Positions 24,437 to 36,116 are shown, counted from the first letter of the stretch. The stretch is 64,000 nt of DNA from Muricea muricata (GCA_963855995.1 OY979718.1:30971282-31035281); one strand, 5' to 3'. Notes: a model not told the origin generated them from the letters alone. Numbers and translations: made by a program.

Positions 24437-24893
24437 AATTATACATTTCGTCCGACTTCCGAAATTGGCAGAAGTCAATTCGTCAAAATTTAGTGAAAAT
24501 ACCCCTATAAGAGAAGGTGAGAATTTTTAATTAAGATTGTGCACTTTGAATGCTGTGATGACACTGAAACCTTTTCTCTAACGTTAGACAAATGAAGTTG
24601 CTGTGCTCGGCAAAATGCTCAAATTTTTTGTGGTATTAAGGTAAAAAATGACACCTAAGAGATAGCATAGTCCTCTCTGAAGCTCTGAACATGGATGTAT
24701 TTTGGGCTCTTCTCCGCATGCAGCTAGCCTGCCTAATGCAAAGCGGCATTTCCACGGACAAAATTTAGCAAGTTCTCGGTTTGGCAGGACATCAATCTAT
24801 CTTACTCTGCAGTTCCACCAATCTGCAAAATTGGATATTGTCCAATGATCGAAGGTTTCTGTACCAATTTTACCACTGTGTATACAGTGTTGC
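24437..24893 (+). repeat. cassette copy 1 (isolated, truncated)
   Basis: The end of segment D (CCGAAATTGGCAGAAG), the D-B intron and the first 220 bp of exon B (from 24671; MDVFWALLRMQLACLMQSG) are recognisable. The copy breaks off at 24893, about 40 bp before the TIR element at 24932. It lies 9 kb upstream of the main array and is in the same orientation. Confidence 0.85.
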
Positions 24894-24931
24894 AGTGTTG
24901 AGGCGTCCTCAACACTAGCTATAAGCGGAAT

Positions 24932-25013
24932 CACAGTACCGCCCGCGAGTAAGGGTAGCTCAACTCGCGTGTAGCGAGTTCGTGCGAGTCAAAGCGAGTG
25001 CGAGTTCCGACTA
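24932..25013 (+). repeat. left terminal inverted repeat of the second TIR element
   Basis: Matches the complement of about 32985-33067. The inner part is a cluster of GCGAGT/ACTCGC words. Confidence 0.8.
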
Positions 25014-25165
25014 ACCTGTGCTCCAGTCCATACACGGAAAAGTATGGACTATGCATTAATCTCAAATTTCCCGTGCAACGCTTCCGAGCAAGTTGAGGAC
25101 GTTTATTTAAAAATATGCAGAAATTTTAAATAATCAAAATTCTAATGCAATTTATCTAAATCAAC

Positions 25166-28100
25166 ATGGCGCCGCCGCGGAAAGGGGAAGGTGCGCGTAG
25201 TAAAACTATAATAAAGTTTACCTACGCAAAAGCTCATCATGAAGAATTGTCGAATTTGTGCAAGTGACCTACCTCACAAGAAAGATATGAATCTGGTGGA
25301 AGGCACGAGTGAATTTCGGTCGAAATTGTTTATGTTTGCCAGAAATGTAAAGCAAGTTTAAAGGCTTGGTTTGTATCGCGAGAAAAAATGTACAAGCTAG
25401 AGATGGAACTGAAGGAGCTACACATGAAAGCGGGGTATTTGCACGAAAATAATGATTTTCCTAATACTCTGGATTTGCGAAATCAAGATGAAACACAAGA
25501 CCAGCACACGAGAATCAATGCAGACAAGATATGTCATTTGCAAATGCAGACAAGATATGTCATTTGCAATCAACAACTTTGATGAAACAGTTGCGTTTGT
25601 TCTCGTTTGCTGGCCAACAGGTACCAGAAGTCGAAAACTCCCATCAAACTTAACTAAAAGGGCCATTTATTTACTCAGGATACATAACACAAACATGGCC
25701 AAATTTGCGTTGAAACATCCACTAATAAGAGCTCACTTGATTAAACGTATTGGGAAAGAAATAAACAAAGAGTGCCAGGGAATGTGCAGAGAGAGTGTAA
25801 AGGTTTCAATTGGTGATGAAATACCAGAAGACATAGCTCAACTAAGATGCAAAAGAAATAGATTGGATTAGCATTCTACACCTTTACCTGTATCCAAGAA
25901 ACGAAAACGGCAAGAAGGCAACACTGAAAGTGGTGGAAAAAAGGATGTTCGCAGTATATTCAAGAAAGCATCAAAGGAGGATATATCATCATTCAGTTTT
26001 GAGAAAGCTGAATTAGAGATGAAGGACCGGTGTGCCATGTTTTATACCATGTTAAAATCTGCATCAATGTCTCAATGAAAGTCGGATGATAGTGATGTTT
26101 ACTGGAAGACCTCTATTGTGATTGCAGCATCTGTATGTTTAAAGAATCGATCCCAGAGAATGACAGCTGTGCAATTGTTGATTTCATTGATAATTAACCA
26201 TTCGTCATATACTGTAAGTTTAAACACTGTATTTATAAGGTCTAGTAATTATTTATTCAGCTCCCTTGTTTTTGTTAAATTTTTACCTTAGTTACCAATC
26301 CCTGTATCAATTTAGTCATTTATTAATGGAAGATGTTCAGTGTATTTTGTCAAGGTGATACAGTAATATTATGGGGTATATAATGAGTGATAAGCTGCCA
26401 CTTCCTCTACAGTATATTTTCTAGATCTCTTTTTTAGCAAATGACTCCCTTCAATAGTTGAAGTGTGGCCTCTATTTCAGGCAAAACAGCATATCCGACA
26501 AAAATCTTTACCAGGAAATATTTTTGCTCATACTAAATTTTTTTCACTTACATATCTTCAGTCAACACTGGTTCAATTAAAGCAGATGAGACTGGCTGTT
26601 TCACATACGTTTTTCAATAAGGAATTACAAGAGTTTGGTTATGGTCATGATGCTTTTATAAAAGAAATGATGGACTTGGAGCAACAACAGTTAAAGCAAA
26701 CATTCCCTACTGAAAATGAAGAAACGGCTATGGCAAAAGAATGTGAAGCAAACGATGACAGCTCTTCATTGTCAGAAGCATTACAACGAATCCTTCGACA
26801 GCGTATTGGACTCATTGAAAACAATCTTGACACAGACCTTGAGATTGATTTTGCCTTGCCAGCCGTGAAAAAATGTATTCGTAAGTCTTCAATAAAGTTA
26901 ATGAAGTGATATATAAAGCCTTTTTGATAGATCAATGAAAAAATTCCTTTTACAATGATATTAGGAACTAGTATTTCTTTTTGTGCTGCTGTTATAGCCA
27001 TGTTAACTTAGTTACACAATTAAGTTATATTTAACAGGCTTTACCAAGTATAAGCCACTTTTGCCTGCTGACTTTGTTTCTATTTTCACCTGTCTTAAAA
27101 TAGCCAGCATATGTAAAGATTATACCTTCAGAGCCACAAATCTGTACTCTTTCATTTCTCGAGACTTATTACAAGCTTGTCAGGCCAATCCTAATATTAA
27201 CTATGCCTAAAAATGAGGCCATGGGGGAGAAGCAGTTAACAGTAAGGGCTATTGTCTCTACTAAAACATGAATTAATGTTTTTGCTTTAAGAATCCAGTC
27301 CAAAATCACAGAAACATGTAAAAAGGTTGGAAGAAAAAGATGCTGCCAAAGGATCTATACCCATGGAAACAGTTTATTCTAAAGGTTTCAAGGCATTTCA
27401 CTTTCTTAACAGTTCTCCTCACCTCTCTTTTCAAGTCGGGTTTTGTTTTTTTACACTTAACGTTCTTTAATTTTAGCTATGTTATGACAATGTGGACAAT
27501 CATATAAAGGTTCATGATATGACGGAATCTTATTAGAATATAGACACCCACGATTGCGCAGTTTCCTATGTTCCTAATCGTGTTAATAATAATACTTTTA
27601 GTATGGAAAGGCCTCGACAAACCCTGATGGATTTTGACAACGCTAATTTCTTGTGTAATGAAGACGATCACCAACTACAGCGCGAAAATTACATTGTTTT
27701 GGTATAGAAAGGATGATTGCCAGCGACATCAAATGCCTACATGCATCCTCTGCAAGACGTTGACACTAAACATATTATTCATTCACATTCCAGAGAGATG
27801 ACAAAAAAAATGTGATATGGTAGGTTTTATAAACTAGGTGCTAAGATTCAAAGTCTTATCTAATTCTTAAATTTATTTATTTAAACATTGATCGCTCATG
27901 AAATTGTGAAGTAGAATACTTGCACCAAGATGGTTGGAAAATCAACTGTCCAATAATGCAATCACCAATAATTTGATCGCCTTTAGACTGAAAAAGGTTG
28001 TAGTAACGAGATGGTAATATGTGGTAATATTAACGTGGTTTTCAGAAATGAAAAAGACTTTTAGTTAGCTGATGATTGGCTAAAAAACCACTGTATAAGA

Positions 28101-29863
28101 ACTTTCAATTAGTATTTTTCTATAAATAATACTACTTTTAAGTCTAACCTCAAGGCTCACTCAATTTGAAGAGATTTAATTATATTTTTTTTGTACTCAT
28201 TATACCATATTTTTCCACTTTAGCATCAATGTTAATTAGTCCCTTTTCACTGAGGTAGTCCTTCTCTACTGTAAATGTTCAATCGCATTATATACATTAC
28301 CGTATCACATTTTTTATATATATGCCATTAACAGGCTTACTATTTCTGTAGACGTTTCTTCACTTATTACATGCCAATGAAAATGATAAAGATGGAATAA
28401 ATGACATATTACAAACCTTACAACAGTATCAAGTCTATGTTGGTGATGGAGAGAAAAGAATTTATAACGAACAACTGGTCATTGGTGATCAGCTATCTGT
28501 CGAACGTGCAGCGAATGCCAAATTTAATTTGGTAAATCGTTTCAAGCCAGTGGAGAGGTTTGAAAACCTCGACTTTAAAATTGCTGAATTTCATTCTGAG
28601 ATAAAATTCATTCAGGTGAGAGTTAAGCAAATGCAATTACGACAAGGATATTATACGTATTCATAAAACAATGTATAAGAAATTGTTGTTACATGCTAAC
28701 TCGAATTTTCAATACTTCTTTTGTACAAACTGCAATCAGTCGGAATATAATTATAATGCTTTACTTTATTCGAATTTAGCTTTGCATGGATAACTTCTAC
28801 TCGAGTGGATGTGTTGACCGTTGCCCGTTGGGTAGTGATAAAGTTTTAATCAACGGGCGCAATGTTGTTACTAAGGTGAAAAGAAATTATGCTGCATCTA
28901 AGAGATTTTTATGTTTGGCTCTTGAATCTCGTGTGGTGGCAGCAGCAATGACTCTGTTGGGAATTGAAAGAATGGATGACTAACCAAAAACGTCCACAGT
29001 TCCTGAGCGTTTACAGCGTTTGGGAAAGAGTGAACGCAAAAACGTTTTAACTAACCTAGCGGCTAAAGTTGTTGATCAGTTTGTTTTTGCAAAAAAAAAA
29101 CTGTTGCGCGAATGTTACAAGCAAAAGAAGACTTGGAAGAAAAAAAGTTATCGTTGGTAGCTAACTGCTCATGATGGAAAGTTTCGATGCCAATAGCCAT
29201 CCTGCAGAAAAGCCTTTCGTTTCAACGGAAAGGAGAAGAGAAATCACGAGGCGAATGCACATGGCATTGTGAAAGTTAATGCACGCTTGGTGGTTGATAA
29301 TGATGATGATATGTATAACTATCAATGCTCGATATTAAAATACCAGATGCTGTTAAGAGATTTCCAAGATGGAGTATCTGAAGGAGATGGTGCTCGTATC
29401 CTACGTTGTTAGAAATTTTTACTGTTGTATCTTAAGGCCGACGGTCCCTCAAGTAGAAAATATTGTTTGGAAGGATTATATCTTTCGTTCCAGGTACATT
29501 GTTTGTTGTCAGCTGGAGAGTTTTACCGCGTCATTTGGAATAGAAGTATTAAAAGAAATCCGGATTCGGAGGAATCATTCCGATAGATTTAGCTATGGAA
29601 CATTACATTCATTTGGTAAAACTTCTGACGAGAAAACTAGGCCCTAACCAAACGAACAGGAATATTTTGCAACGCTACCTGAAGGCGCTTGGATTTACTG
29701 AGCCTTTGCTTGAAGATTTTGATGAGCACACTGGGATTATACGACGATTTGGACGACATACGAAGAAGGCTGTTTTACATGACAAGGCAAAGATTGTAGA
29801 AGAGCTCATAAGTTCGAAAGCTCTGGTTCCTCAATTACTTGCTGTTAGAAATTGCCACAAATA
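25166..29863 (+). pseudogene. DUF6589-type multi-exon gene, decayed
   Basis: The start is ATGGCGCCG at 25166 (MAPPRKGEGARSKTIIKF). A two-part Cys block follows in shifted frames (CRICASDLPHKKDM, then VYVCQKCKASLKAWF), like a zinc-binding N-terminal domain. Further pieces are ALKHPLIRAHLIKRIGKEIN (25701-25870), a segment at 26030-26215 ending in GTAAGT, an exon from about 26481 (MRLAVSHTFFNKELQEFGYG), 27476-27700 (DNVDNHIKVHDMTESY) and 28350-28615 (VIGDQLSVERAANAKFNLVN, the signature block, donor GTGAGA). Then come 28782-29160 (CMDNFYSSGCVDRCP), a C2H2 remnant near 29190, and 29380-29863 (DGARILRCWKF; MEHYIHLVKLLTRKLGPNQT). In-frame stops and shifts disable it. The function of DUF6589 proteins is unknown; recognition is from memory. 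Confidence 0.62.
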
Positions 29864-30318
29864 GACTTTTGCTTTTTAGGGCAATGCGCAAGTTTACAAG
29901 CAACATTTGATTCGTTCATTAAACGCAAATTTTAGATGTCCTTTTAAAATTGCTCACCTCTGAAAACCGGTCAACGCATGTCAAACCCGCACAAAATGTA
30001 AGTTATTGGGCAAAAAACAAACATGATCAGCTGAAGTTATTCTGATAAGTGCCAAATACAATCAAACTACTAAACTCTGGTAGTATTTCAATTCACAGAT
30101 CGAACACAAACAAAGCACGCTAGCGTCAGCAAATATTTAATGAATCATGTCTTTAACGATCATGAGACCAATACTATGGTTTACTTGTATTAGTATAGGC
30201 ATTATATGTGGACTACACGAGACTATCGGAACGTTTTTGCGATAAATACCGGTCACATGATTACTTCACTTTGGTAATGAGCATTTTTAAATCTTGGAAA
30301 ACCCATTTTTAATTGCAG

Positions 30319-31529
30319 GGGGCATAGTTGACTTCATGCATTGTGTCTGTTTGGGTGTAACGCGTCAATTTGTCAATTTATGGATGGATAGTCGACAGCA
30401 TGAAAACCGTTTCTACATTGGCAGAAGTGAAGAAAAGATTAATGCCCGACTACATTTAATTGAAGTTCCTGGGGAAATGAGCCGTGCACCAAGGTCAATT
30501 GGTGATAGAAATCACTGGAAAGCATCAGAGTGGAGAGCCTTTATCTTCTATAGTCTAGTTATTGTCCGTGGCATACTCCATTTAACATATCTGAAGCATT
30601 TTTTCTTGTTCGTATATGGTGTGTACTCTCTCCTTGATGATTCCATCACGGAAGATGCTATCAATTCTGCGGAAGCTTCTTTAACAAAATTTGTTATTGA
30701 TGTTGAGGAATTGTATGGCTTAACATATTGTACATTCAATGTCCATCAGTTAATTCATCTTGCACTGTCAGTTCGAGATTGTGGCCCTCTTTGGTCCACT
30801 GCAGCATTCATGTTTGTGTCCAGCAATCACACCTTGAAAAAGATGTTCCACGGTACGCAACACATTCCAAGGCAGATTGTAGAGACATACGTGATTACCA
30901 AAAGGATTCCTGTACTCGCCAAGCAATGTATCAACGAACAAAGCAGCCCTGCTGTTTCCCAACTGTTCCAGAAGCTAAGAGATGCTAAGTCTTTTGACAA
31001 TGATGTGTGTCTTTCAGAAGATGTTCGAGGTGTTGGCAAAGAAAGAGCTGTCCAGCTCACTGCATCACAAGTGCTTGCTGCGCAAGATTTGATTAGAGTG
31101 AAAGTGACAAAACGCAGTGGTTTGATGTTTTCGCGATTTGTTGCACATAAGGAGATGTACTCAAGTATAGAGTATGTTAGAGCAAAGAGGCATACAAACA
31201 GAAATACATTTGAGCATGGCCAGTATGCATATGGCATTATTTTAGGTCTTCTAATAATTAAGCCAGGGTGTTTATGTACTATAGAACAACTCCAATACTG
31301 CAATTGCCGTAGTTACAATGTTGTGTTGGTTCAACCAAAGATTGTGCGTGGTAGACCACTATACAGAGACTCTGACTTTAACGTAGAAAGCTTTTCCTTG
31401 ACAGAGCTAGAACATGCTAGTGTACAAATAGCAATTTATCCTAGTCAAATTAGGAAGAAATGTATTTTTCTGAAGTTGGAAGGTAAAAGATACTTTTGCC
31501 CACTTCCTTATCATATAAATGACAATTGA
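30319..31529 (+). pseudogene. Tnp2-type transposase, C-terminal exon
   Basis: A TTTTTAATTGCAG acceptor at 30318 opens an exon of about 400 codons without a stop, ending at 31529. It contains DFMHCVCLGVTRQFVNLWMD, KASEWRAFIFYSLVIVRGI, YLKHFFLFVYGVYSLLDDSI, a long helical stretch, FNVHQLIHLALSVRDCGPLW and HGTQHIPRQIVE. This order (D-x-MH...G, then NVH..LH, GPLW, HGTQ) is that of the second half of Tnp2/EnSpm-type transposases, whose RNase-H-like core cuts element ends. The N-terminal exons with zinc fingers and the first catalytic part are not found between 29864 and 30318. Either they were lost or this exon belonged to a longer spliced gene. The intact frame is notable next to the badly decayed DUF6589 gene. 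Confidence 0.72.
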
Positions 31530-32011
31530 TATTATTAGGATGTAAATAGATGTAATTATAGTATAATGAATAAATCCAACCACTTTACGAAAGGCAGTGC
31601 TGAATATGACAGCTCAAAAAGGCTGACAAACTTTTAGTGGCAACTTAATTTGATTATAGAAGAAAACAATTTAGAAAATACATGCACAAAGGATATACTT
31701 GAAAAACCAGCTATATAACTCATGAATTATATACCTCGTTCACATTATATAAAAATCCTAGCTACGTGAGAAGCAGTTTACTTTCTACAACTGCATAACA
31801 CATCTCAATGTTGCAAAAAAGAGCTTATCATATTAGTACTTTTCTTATAATATCTAAATGATAAACTAGACTTTGTGAATGTATTCTGCTCTACTGAGTT
31901 AACGTTTTTCTGTATCTACCACTTACAAATTTCTACAAGAAAAAAACCGTACATAAATATAGGTATGGTATTAGGAATTCTCTTGGTTTATAAGTCTGAA
32001 AATTTATATCC
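31530..32011. other. non-coding flank inside the second TIR element
   Basis: AT-rich sequence with an AATAAA near 31568 shortly after the transposase stop. Nothing else recognised. Confidence 0.4.
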
Positions 32012-32330
32012 TATAGAAATTTGAATACAAGAATTTAGGTCATACAGGAATTCTTACAGGAATATTTATATCCTATAGGAATTCCAGTAAAAGTATTTAA
32101 GTCCTTAGAAATTCTAATAGGAATTTTTGTGTCCTATAGGAATTCTAATACGAATCCTTATGTCCTATAGGAACTCTAGAAGGAATGTTTATGTCCTAAA
32201 GGAATTCTAATAGGAATGTTTCTGTCCTATAGGAACTCTAATAGGAATGTTTATGTCCTATAGAAATTCTCACAGGAATTTGAATTTCCTATAGGAATTC
32301 TTATAAGATCCTATAGGAATTTTTCGTAAG
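32012..32330. repeat. tandem repeat of about 31 bp
   Basis: About ten diverged units of the type TCCTATAGGAATTCTAATAG plus GAATGTTTATG. Each unit contains the near-palindrome CCTATAGG. Confidence 0.9.
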
Positions 32331-32984
32331 GGTATGCGTCCGTGTTTCGTTGTTACGTGGGCCGTTCCATCGATATTATCTTCAATTGGACTTAGTGCAT
32401 TAAGTCGCTTGAGTATATGAATAAGATGGTTCCCGTTTCAAAACATGTGCAAGCAGAACATGTAATGTAAGTTATATTTTGTGACTTTTCGCTTTATAGC
32501 ATTAATACGTTTTTACTCATAATTTGATACACTAATCTTAAGAGCTACAAGACGAGGTGTCAACGTGTTTCCATTGTAACTGTTAATCGCGAACTTGATG
32601 TCAATTCTTACAGCCGGAGCATATTCGACTATTAAAAGTTCCATATTTAAAATAATTTGGCCATATGACATTTGTCGATCCGATCATTCGCATTTTGCTG
32701 TAATTTTTATCGCTTTAACTGCTGCATGTTTCTAGTAATAATATATAGATCTATGGTAATATATCGCAGAAAATATGTCCCGTCATATGGCAGTCGTTTA
32801 TCAACACGCTATGATATCCATGATTTTACTACGCTCCATATGACTACTGCGTTTATATAACTTCGCATATAACTTCAATATATACAGGTTATCTGAGCCT
32901 TGTGAATCGCAACCACTCGAAAGTTTCGAGTCGCGAGTGCTTGCGAGTGAGACGAAATTCGAGTACTCGCGAGTAGCGAGTTGG
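32331..32984. other. right subterminal region of the second TIR element, no gene seen
   Basis: Only short unrecognised ORFs. GCGAGT-type words accumulate from about 32920. Confidence 0.45.
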
Positions 32985-33067
32985 AACGCATACTCGCTTT
33001 GACTCGCGCGCACTCGCGAGATCGCTACGCGCGAGTAAAGGTACCCTTACTTGCGGCTGGTACTGTA
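32985..33067 (-). repeat. right terminal inverted repeat of the second TIR element
   Basis: Complement of the left terminus at 24932-25013, ending GGTACTGTA. Confidence 0.8.
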
Positions 33068-33930
33068 ACTACTAATTTATTATTCACACGTATTAACGAT
33101 ATGCAAGTTTTGGACAAAAAGCAGCGTACTTTGCCCCGGGGAAGGACAGTTCAAAGATCAAACAAGGTGGAGCGACTTTGTGTTTGTGGATCTAAATCTA
33201 TGTAAAATTGTGAAACAAATATGGTACTTTTTTTATTTGGATTCTTAATTTAATGTTATGATATCTACGATTCCCCGACGATCGGTGAGTTTATATTTTT
33301 GTATTTATTACATTTGTAACGTATTAGTACAAAATGGCGTATATAATCGCAAATATCTAATAAGTAATTCTTGAACTTATTTGGTACAATAAAACTTGGT
33401 TGATTGTTTGGTTGGTTGGTTGTTTGATGTATTGAGTTATCATTGAACAACGCAAGTCACGTTCATGTCGGGGAGAAGAAATTGACGAGAAATGTTGGCC
33501 GTGCCGATGCATGGTTTTATTCGAATGCCGTAAACGTCGTGATTTGCAAGAATCGTCTTCATCGTGGAATTTTGTGCTGTATAAAAATCAAGTAAGATGT
33601 CAAGAAGCAAAAGGTATGATAAATTATAGAATTATTGGTTGCTTGGGCATTAAACTGTTTGCGATATGAATTTGATAGTTCCGAATGAAGAGTCAAAGGG
33701 TCGATCTCGATTGTATAATTTTAAAAATGTCAAGGGATAGTGAACATACGAATTCTAGAGGAGTATTAAGACATCGTGACCAAAGCATGTTAATTGAAGA
33801 AGTATTAGATGAAAAAAATCTATGCATCTAAAAATTCTAGAGCGGGATATCGCGGGGCCTTTATGCGTGTGCAAGGGCAAATCGAAAGTCTACGTTTATG
33901 ATAATATTAAGACATTTCATACATCACACA
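33068..33930. other. unassigned sequence before the array
   Basis: No recognised gene. A short ORF at about 33676-33831 (start MKSQRVDLDCI) and a possible splice donor near 33613 could be remnants of leading exons of the array's source gene. This is speculative. Confidence 0.3.
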
Positions 33931-34046
33931 TATCGAGATTGCTTAAGAACTGTTTTGTTTTGGGCCCGCAAACCACAATGATCACAAACGTCCGAAATTG
34001 GCAGAAACAGATTTATCAACATTTAGTGAAAATATCCCTATGAGAG
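33931..34046 (+). repeat. cassette segment D, first copy of the main array
   Basis: D begins after a degenerate acceptor (ACACA) and ends at GAGAAA|GTAAGG. The preceding C segment is absent. Confidence 0.8.
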
Positions 34047-34206
34047 AAAGTAAGGATTTTTTATCAAGAATGTGCGATTTGGATGCTGTGATTACACGGA
34101 AGCCTCTCATCTATGATGAGACAAATGACATAGTTGTTTTCGGATAAATGCTCAAATTTTTTGTGGTATAAAGGTGGAGAATGACACCTAAGGCATGATA
34201 GCACAA

Positions 34207-34608
34207 TCCTATCTGAACATCTGAACATGGACGTAACTTGGGCACTTCTCCGTATGCAGCTAGCCTGCCTAATGCAAAGTGGCGATTTCCCGCATAACAT
34301 GCTGAAATTTTCCGTCTTAGGAGGGTATCAATCTATCTTAAACCTTAATGCAGCTCTACAAGTCTGTAAAATTGGATATTGTCCCATAATCGAAGGTTCC
34401 TGTACCGATTTTACCACTGTGTATACAGTCTTGAAGCATGCACAAATTGTCAGTGATGTTTTGGAATGGCACGATTCTGTAATCACGATTGATGTAGCCT
34501 TCTACATCCAAGAAGAACAAGTTCAAATGAAGTTTCCCGAAGTATTTTCAAACAACGTGGTTTGTCTTGAAGGATTCAACATCGCACAAAACTACTTGTC
34601 TTTGCTGG
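34207..34608 (+). CDS. best-preserved exon B of the cassette (conserved uncharacterised domain)
   Basis: This exon is open for about 134 codons in the frame LSEHLNMDVTWALLRMQLA. It keeps all conserved blocks: VLGGYQSIL, CPIIEGSCTDFTTVYTVL, ITIDVAFYIQEEQVQMKFP and GFNIAQNYLSLLG, ending at a perfect donor (GCTGG|GTAAGAAC). The acceptor is degenerate (GCACAA). The conserved D in ITxDxAxY, the K/E-Q pair and the late His/Asn of GFxIA recur across copies. I know the domain only as an uncharacterised family and do not assign a reaction. Neighbouring C and D segments of the same copy carry stops (for example TGA before the C donor), so expression as a protein is uncertain. A spliced non-coding transcript is equally possible. 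Confidence 0.45.
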
Positions 34609-35019
34609 GTAAGAACTTTCGTTTTTTTGTATCGGCTTTAGGAAATATTTCAGTCAATAGTCTAGTGATGTTTATTACACTATCTGTTTTTAATGATTTT
34701 CAGTAACTTAACCTTTCCAGAACAAAGCAGCCAGGAGTCCAGTTTGTCCTCTGAATGTAGTTCGTCCTTGGATTCCAGTTCCGATGATCAATCGCTACCA
34801 TCAGAGATTTGAGTGAGAATATCGAGAAAAAAATGTGAAGTGCTACAAATGTAGTAAGTAGTAATAAAAGGTTGACGACAGTATTAAGATATTTAATACA
34901 TCACACAGGTCGAGAATGCTTAAGACATGCTTTGTTTGGGCAGCAAATTACAATGATCACACACGTCCAAAATTCGCAGAAGATGATTTGTAAACATTTA
35001 TTGACCTCTATAAGAGAAG
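34207..35019 (+). repeat. cassette copy 2
   Basis: Complete: B 34207-34608, C 34720-34853, D 34909-35019, with a 55-bp spacer between C and D and a clean GAAG|GTAAG donor after D. An insertion follows at about 35041. Confidence 0.9.
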
Positions 35020-35040
35020 GTAAGAATCTATTACTAGAAA

Positions 35041-35984
35041 TACATGCATGCAGCAACCCCTCGCCACTAAGAGCATGCAACTATATTTTCGGAATTACAT
35101 GAAGTACTTGCATAGGTTGTTGTCATAGCAACACGGTAATTGTTATTTTTTCTGTATATTTTTTCAAAATGACAAAATATTGAGTTTTTAATCCTTGTTT
35201 TATTGACAATTTTTTAAAATGGCACAACATTTGTCATCGGTATGTTATTACGCCTAATGTAAGCTTAAATTTGGTATAAAATACGACCTACTAATTACAT
35301 TTATTAGACGTTTTGAAATATTTATGAAACTAAATTTTTATCTACATAAACTTTGAGTTTGAAACAAAACCGTTTCAAGCCAACTTTGTATCTTCGCTCA
35401 TATTCTTTTACATGTAAAGTTCGTCAATATTTTGAAATACAGTAATAAGAAGACAGTCTTGCATTTACAAAACATAAACTTACTCTGGAATTTAAACAAT
35501 AAACAGTGAATAGACTGGAGGAGTACGGCTACGCCGGCCTTTATAAAGCACTAAAACACTAGTATAAATACGCATTATCAACAAACTTGCCTTGTTTTTC
35601 ACGCCGTAGTCAATTCTTGGCATTTCTCTGTATTTTCCCAGAATTAATCTCTCTTCAAGAGTCAATGACCACCCTTCGTTGGTTGTGAAAGTTGCCAAAT
35701 CTTTTTGCAAAAATACAAAATATTGTAGTGCAAAAAGCAAATTTAGATATTTGCTGTCAGTTGAATTCGTGATTAATCAATCAACAATAAATTTTAAATC
35801 TGGCCAATCAGTGTTAGCCATTCATGATAGTCCGCCATATTGTTGAGATCAGTGAGGACATACCACTTTTACTACCTATCACGAGCAACGACTTTCAACT
35901 CCGCTAATACGAAATTAGTAACCCTCGCCCCGGGCTTACGCCCGGAACGGCGCTTCGCGCCGTTGGCTCGGGGATTATGAAAGT
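35041..35984. mobile_element. insertion of about 0.94 kb in the D-B intron, class unknown
   Basis: The cassette intron breaks off near 35041 and resumes with GTGCACTTTAAATGCTGTG at 35985. The insert has no recognised gene; an 82-codon minus-strand ORF at 35492-35740 is unassigned. Its right end is GC-rich and holds two adjacent hairpins, CCGGGCTTACGCCCGG and AACGGCGCTTCGCGCCGTT (about 35931-35966). A terminal hairpin could suggest a Helitron-like or SINE-like end, but no diagnostic terminus is present. Confidence 0.5.
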
Positions 35985-36116
35985 GCACTTTAAATGCTGT
36001 GATGACACATGAGCCTCTCTTCTTTCTTGAGACAAATAACATAGTTCCTTTTGTAAAATCCTCAAATTTTTTGTGGTATAAATGTAAAATATGACACCTA
36101 AAAGATGACAGCACAG

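Larger units (their letters stand above)
24932..33067 (+). mobile_element. TIR-bounded element (about 8.1 kb) with DUF6589-type and Tnp2-type genes
   Basis: The ends are inverted repeats. The left begins CACAGTACCGCCCGCGAGTA and the right, reverse-complemented, begins TACAGTACCAGCCGCAAGTA. Similarity then continues through GAGT/ACTCGCG-rich sequence for about 80 bp. No clear target duplication is visible. The interior carries a decayed DUF6589-type gene and a Tnp2-type transposase exon in one direction. The CACAG-like terminus and transposase type suggest the CMC (CACTA-Mirage-Chapaev) group, which is an inference. Confidence 0.68.

Noticed and set aside
25418-25666. Minus-strand ORF opposite the DUF6589-type gene
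   Set aside because: The plus strand carries the recognisable family blocks here; the antisense frame has no supporting motif.
30827-31303. 158-codon minus-strand ORF
   Set aside because: Lies antisense to the Tnp2-type exon, which has the conserved motifs and acceptor.
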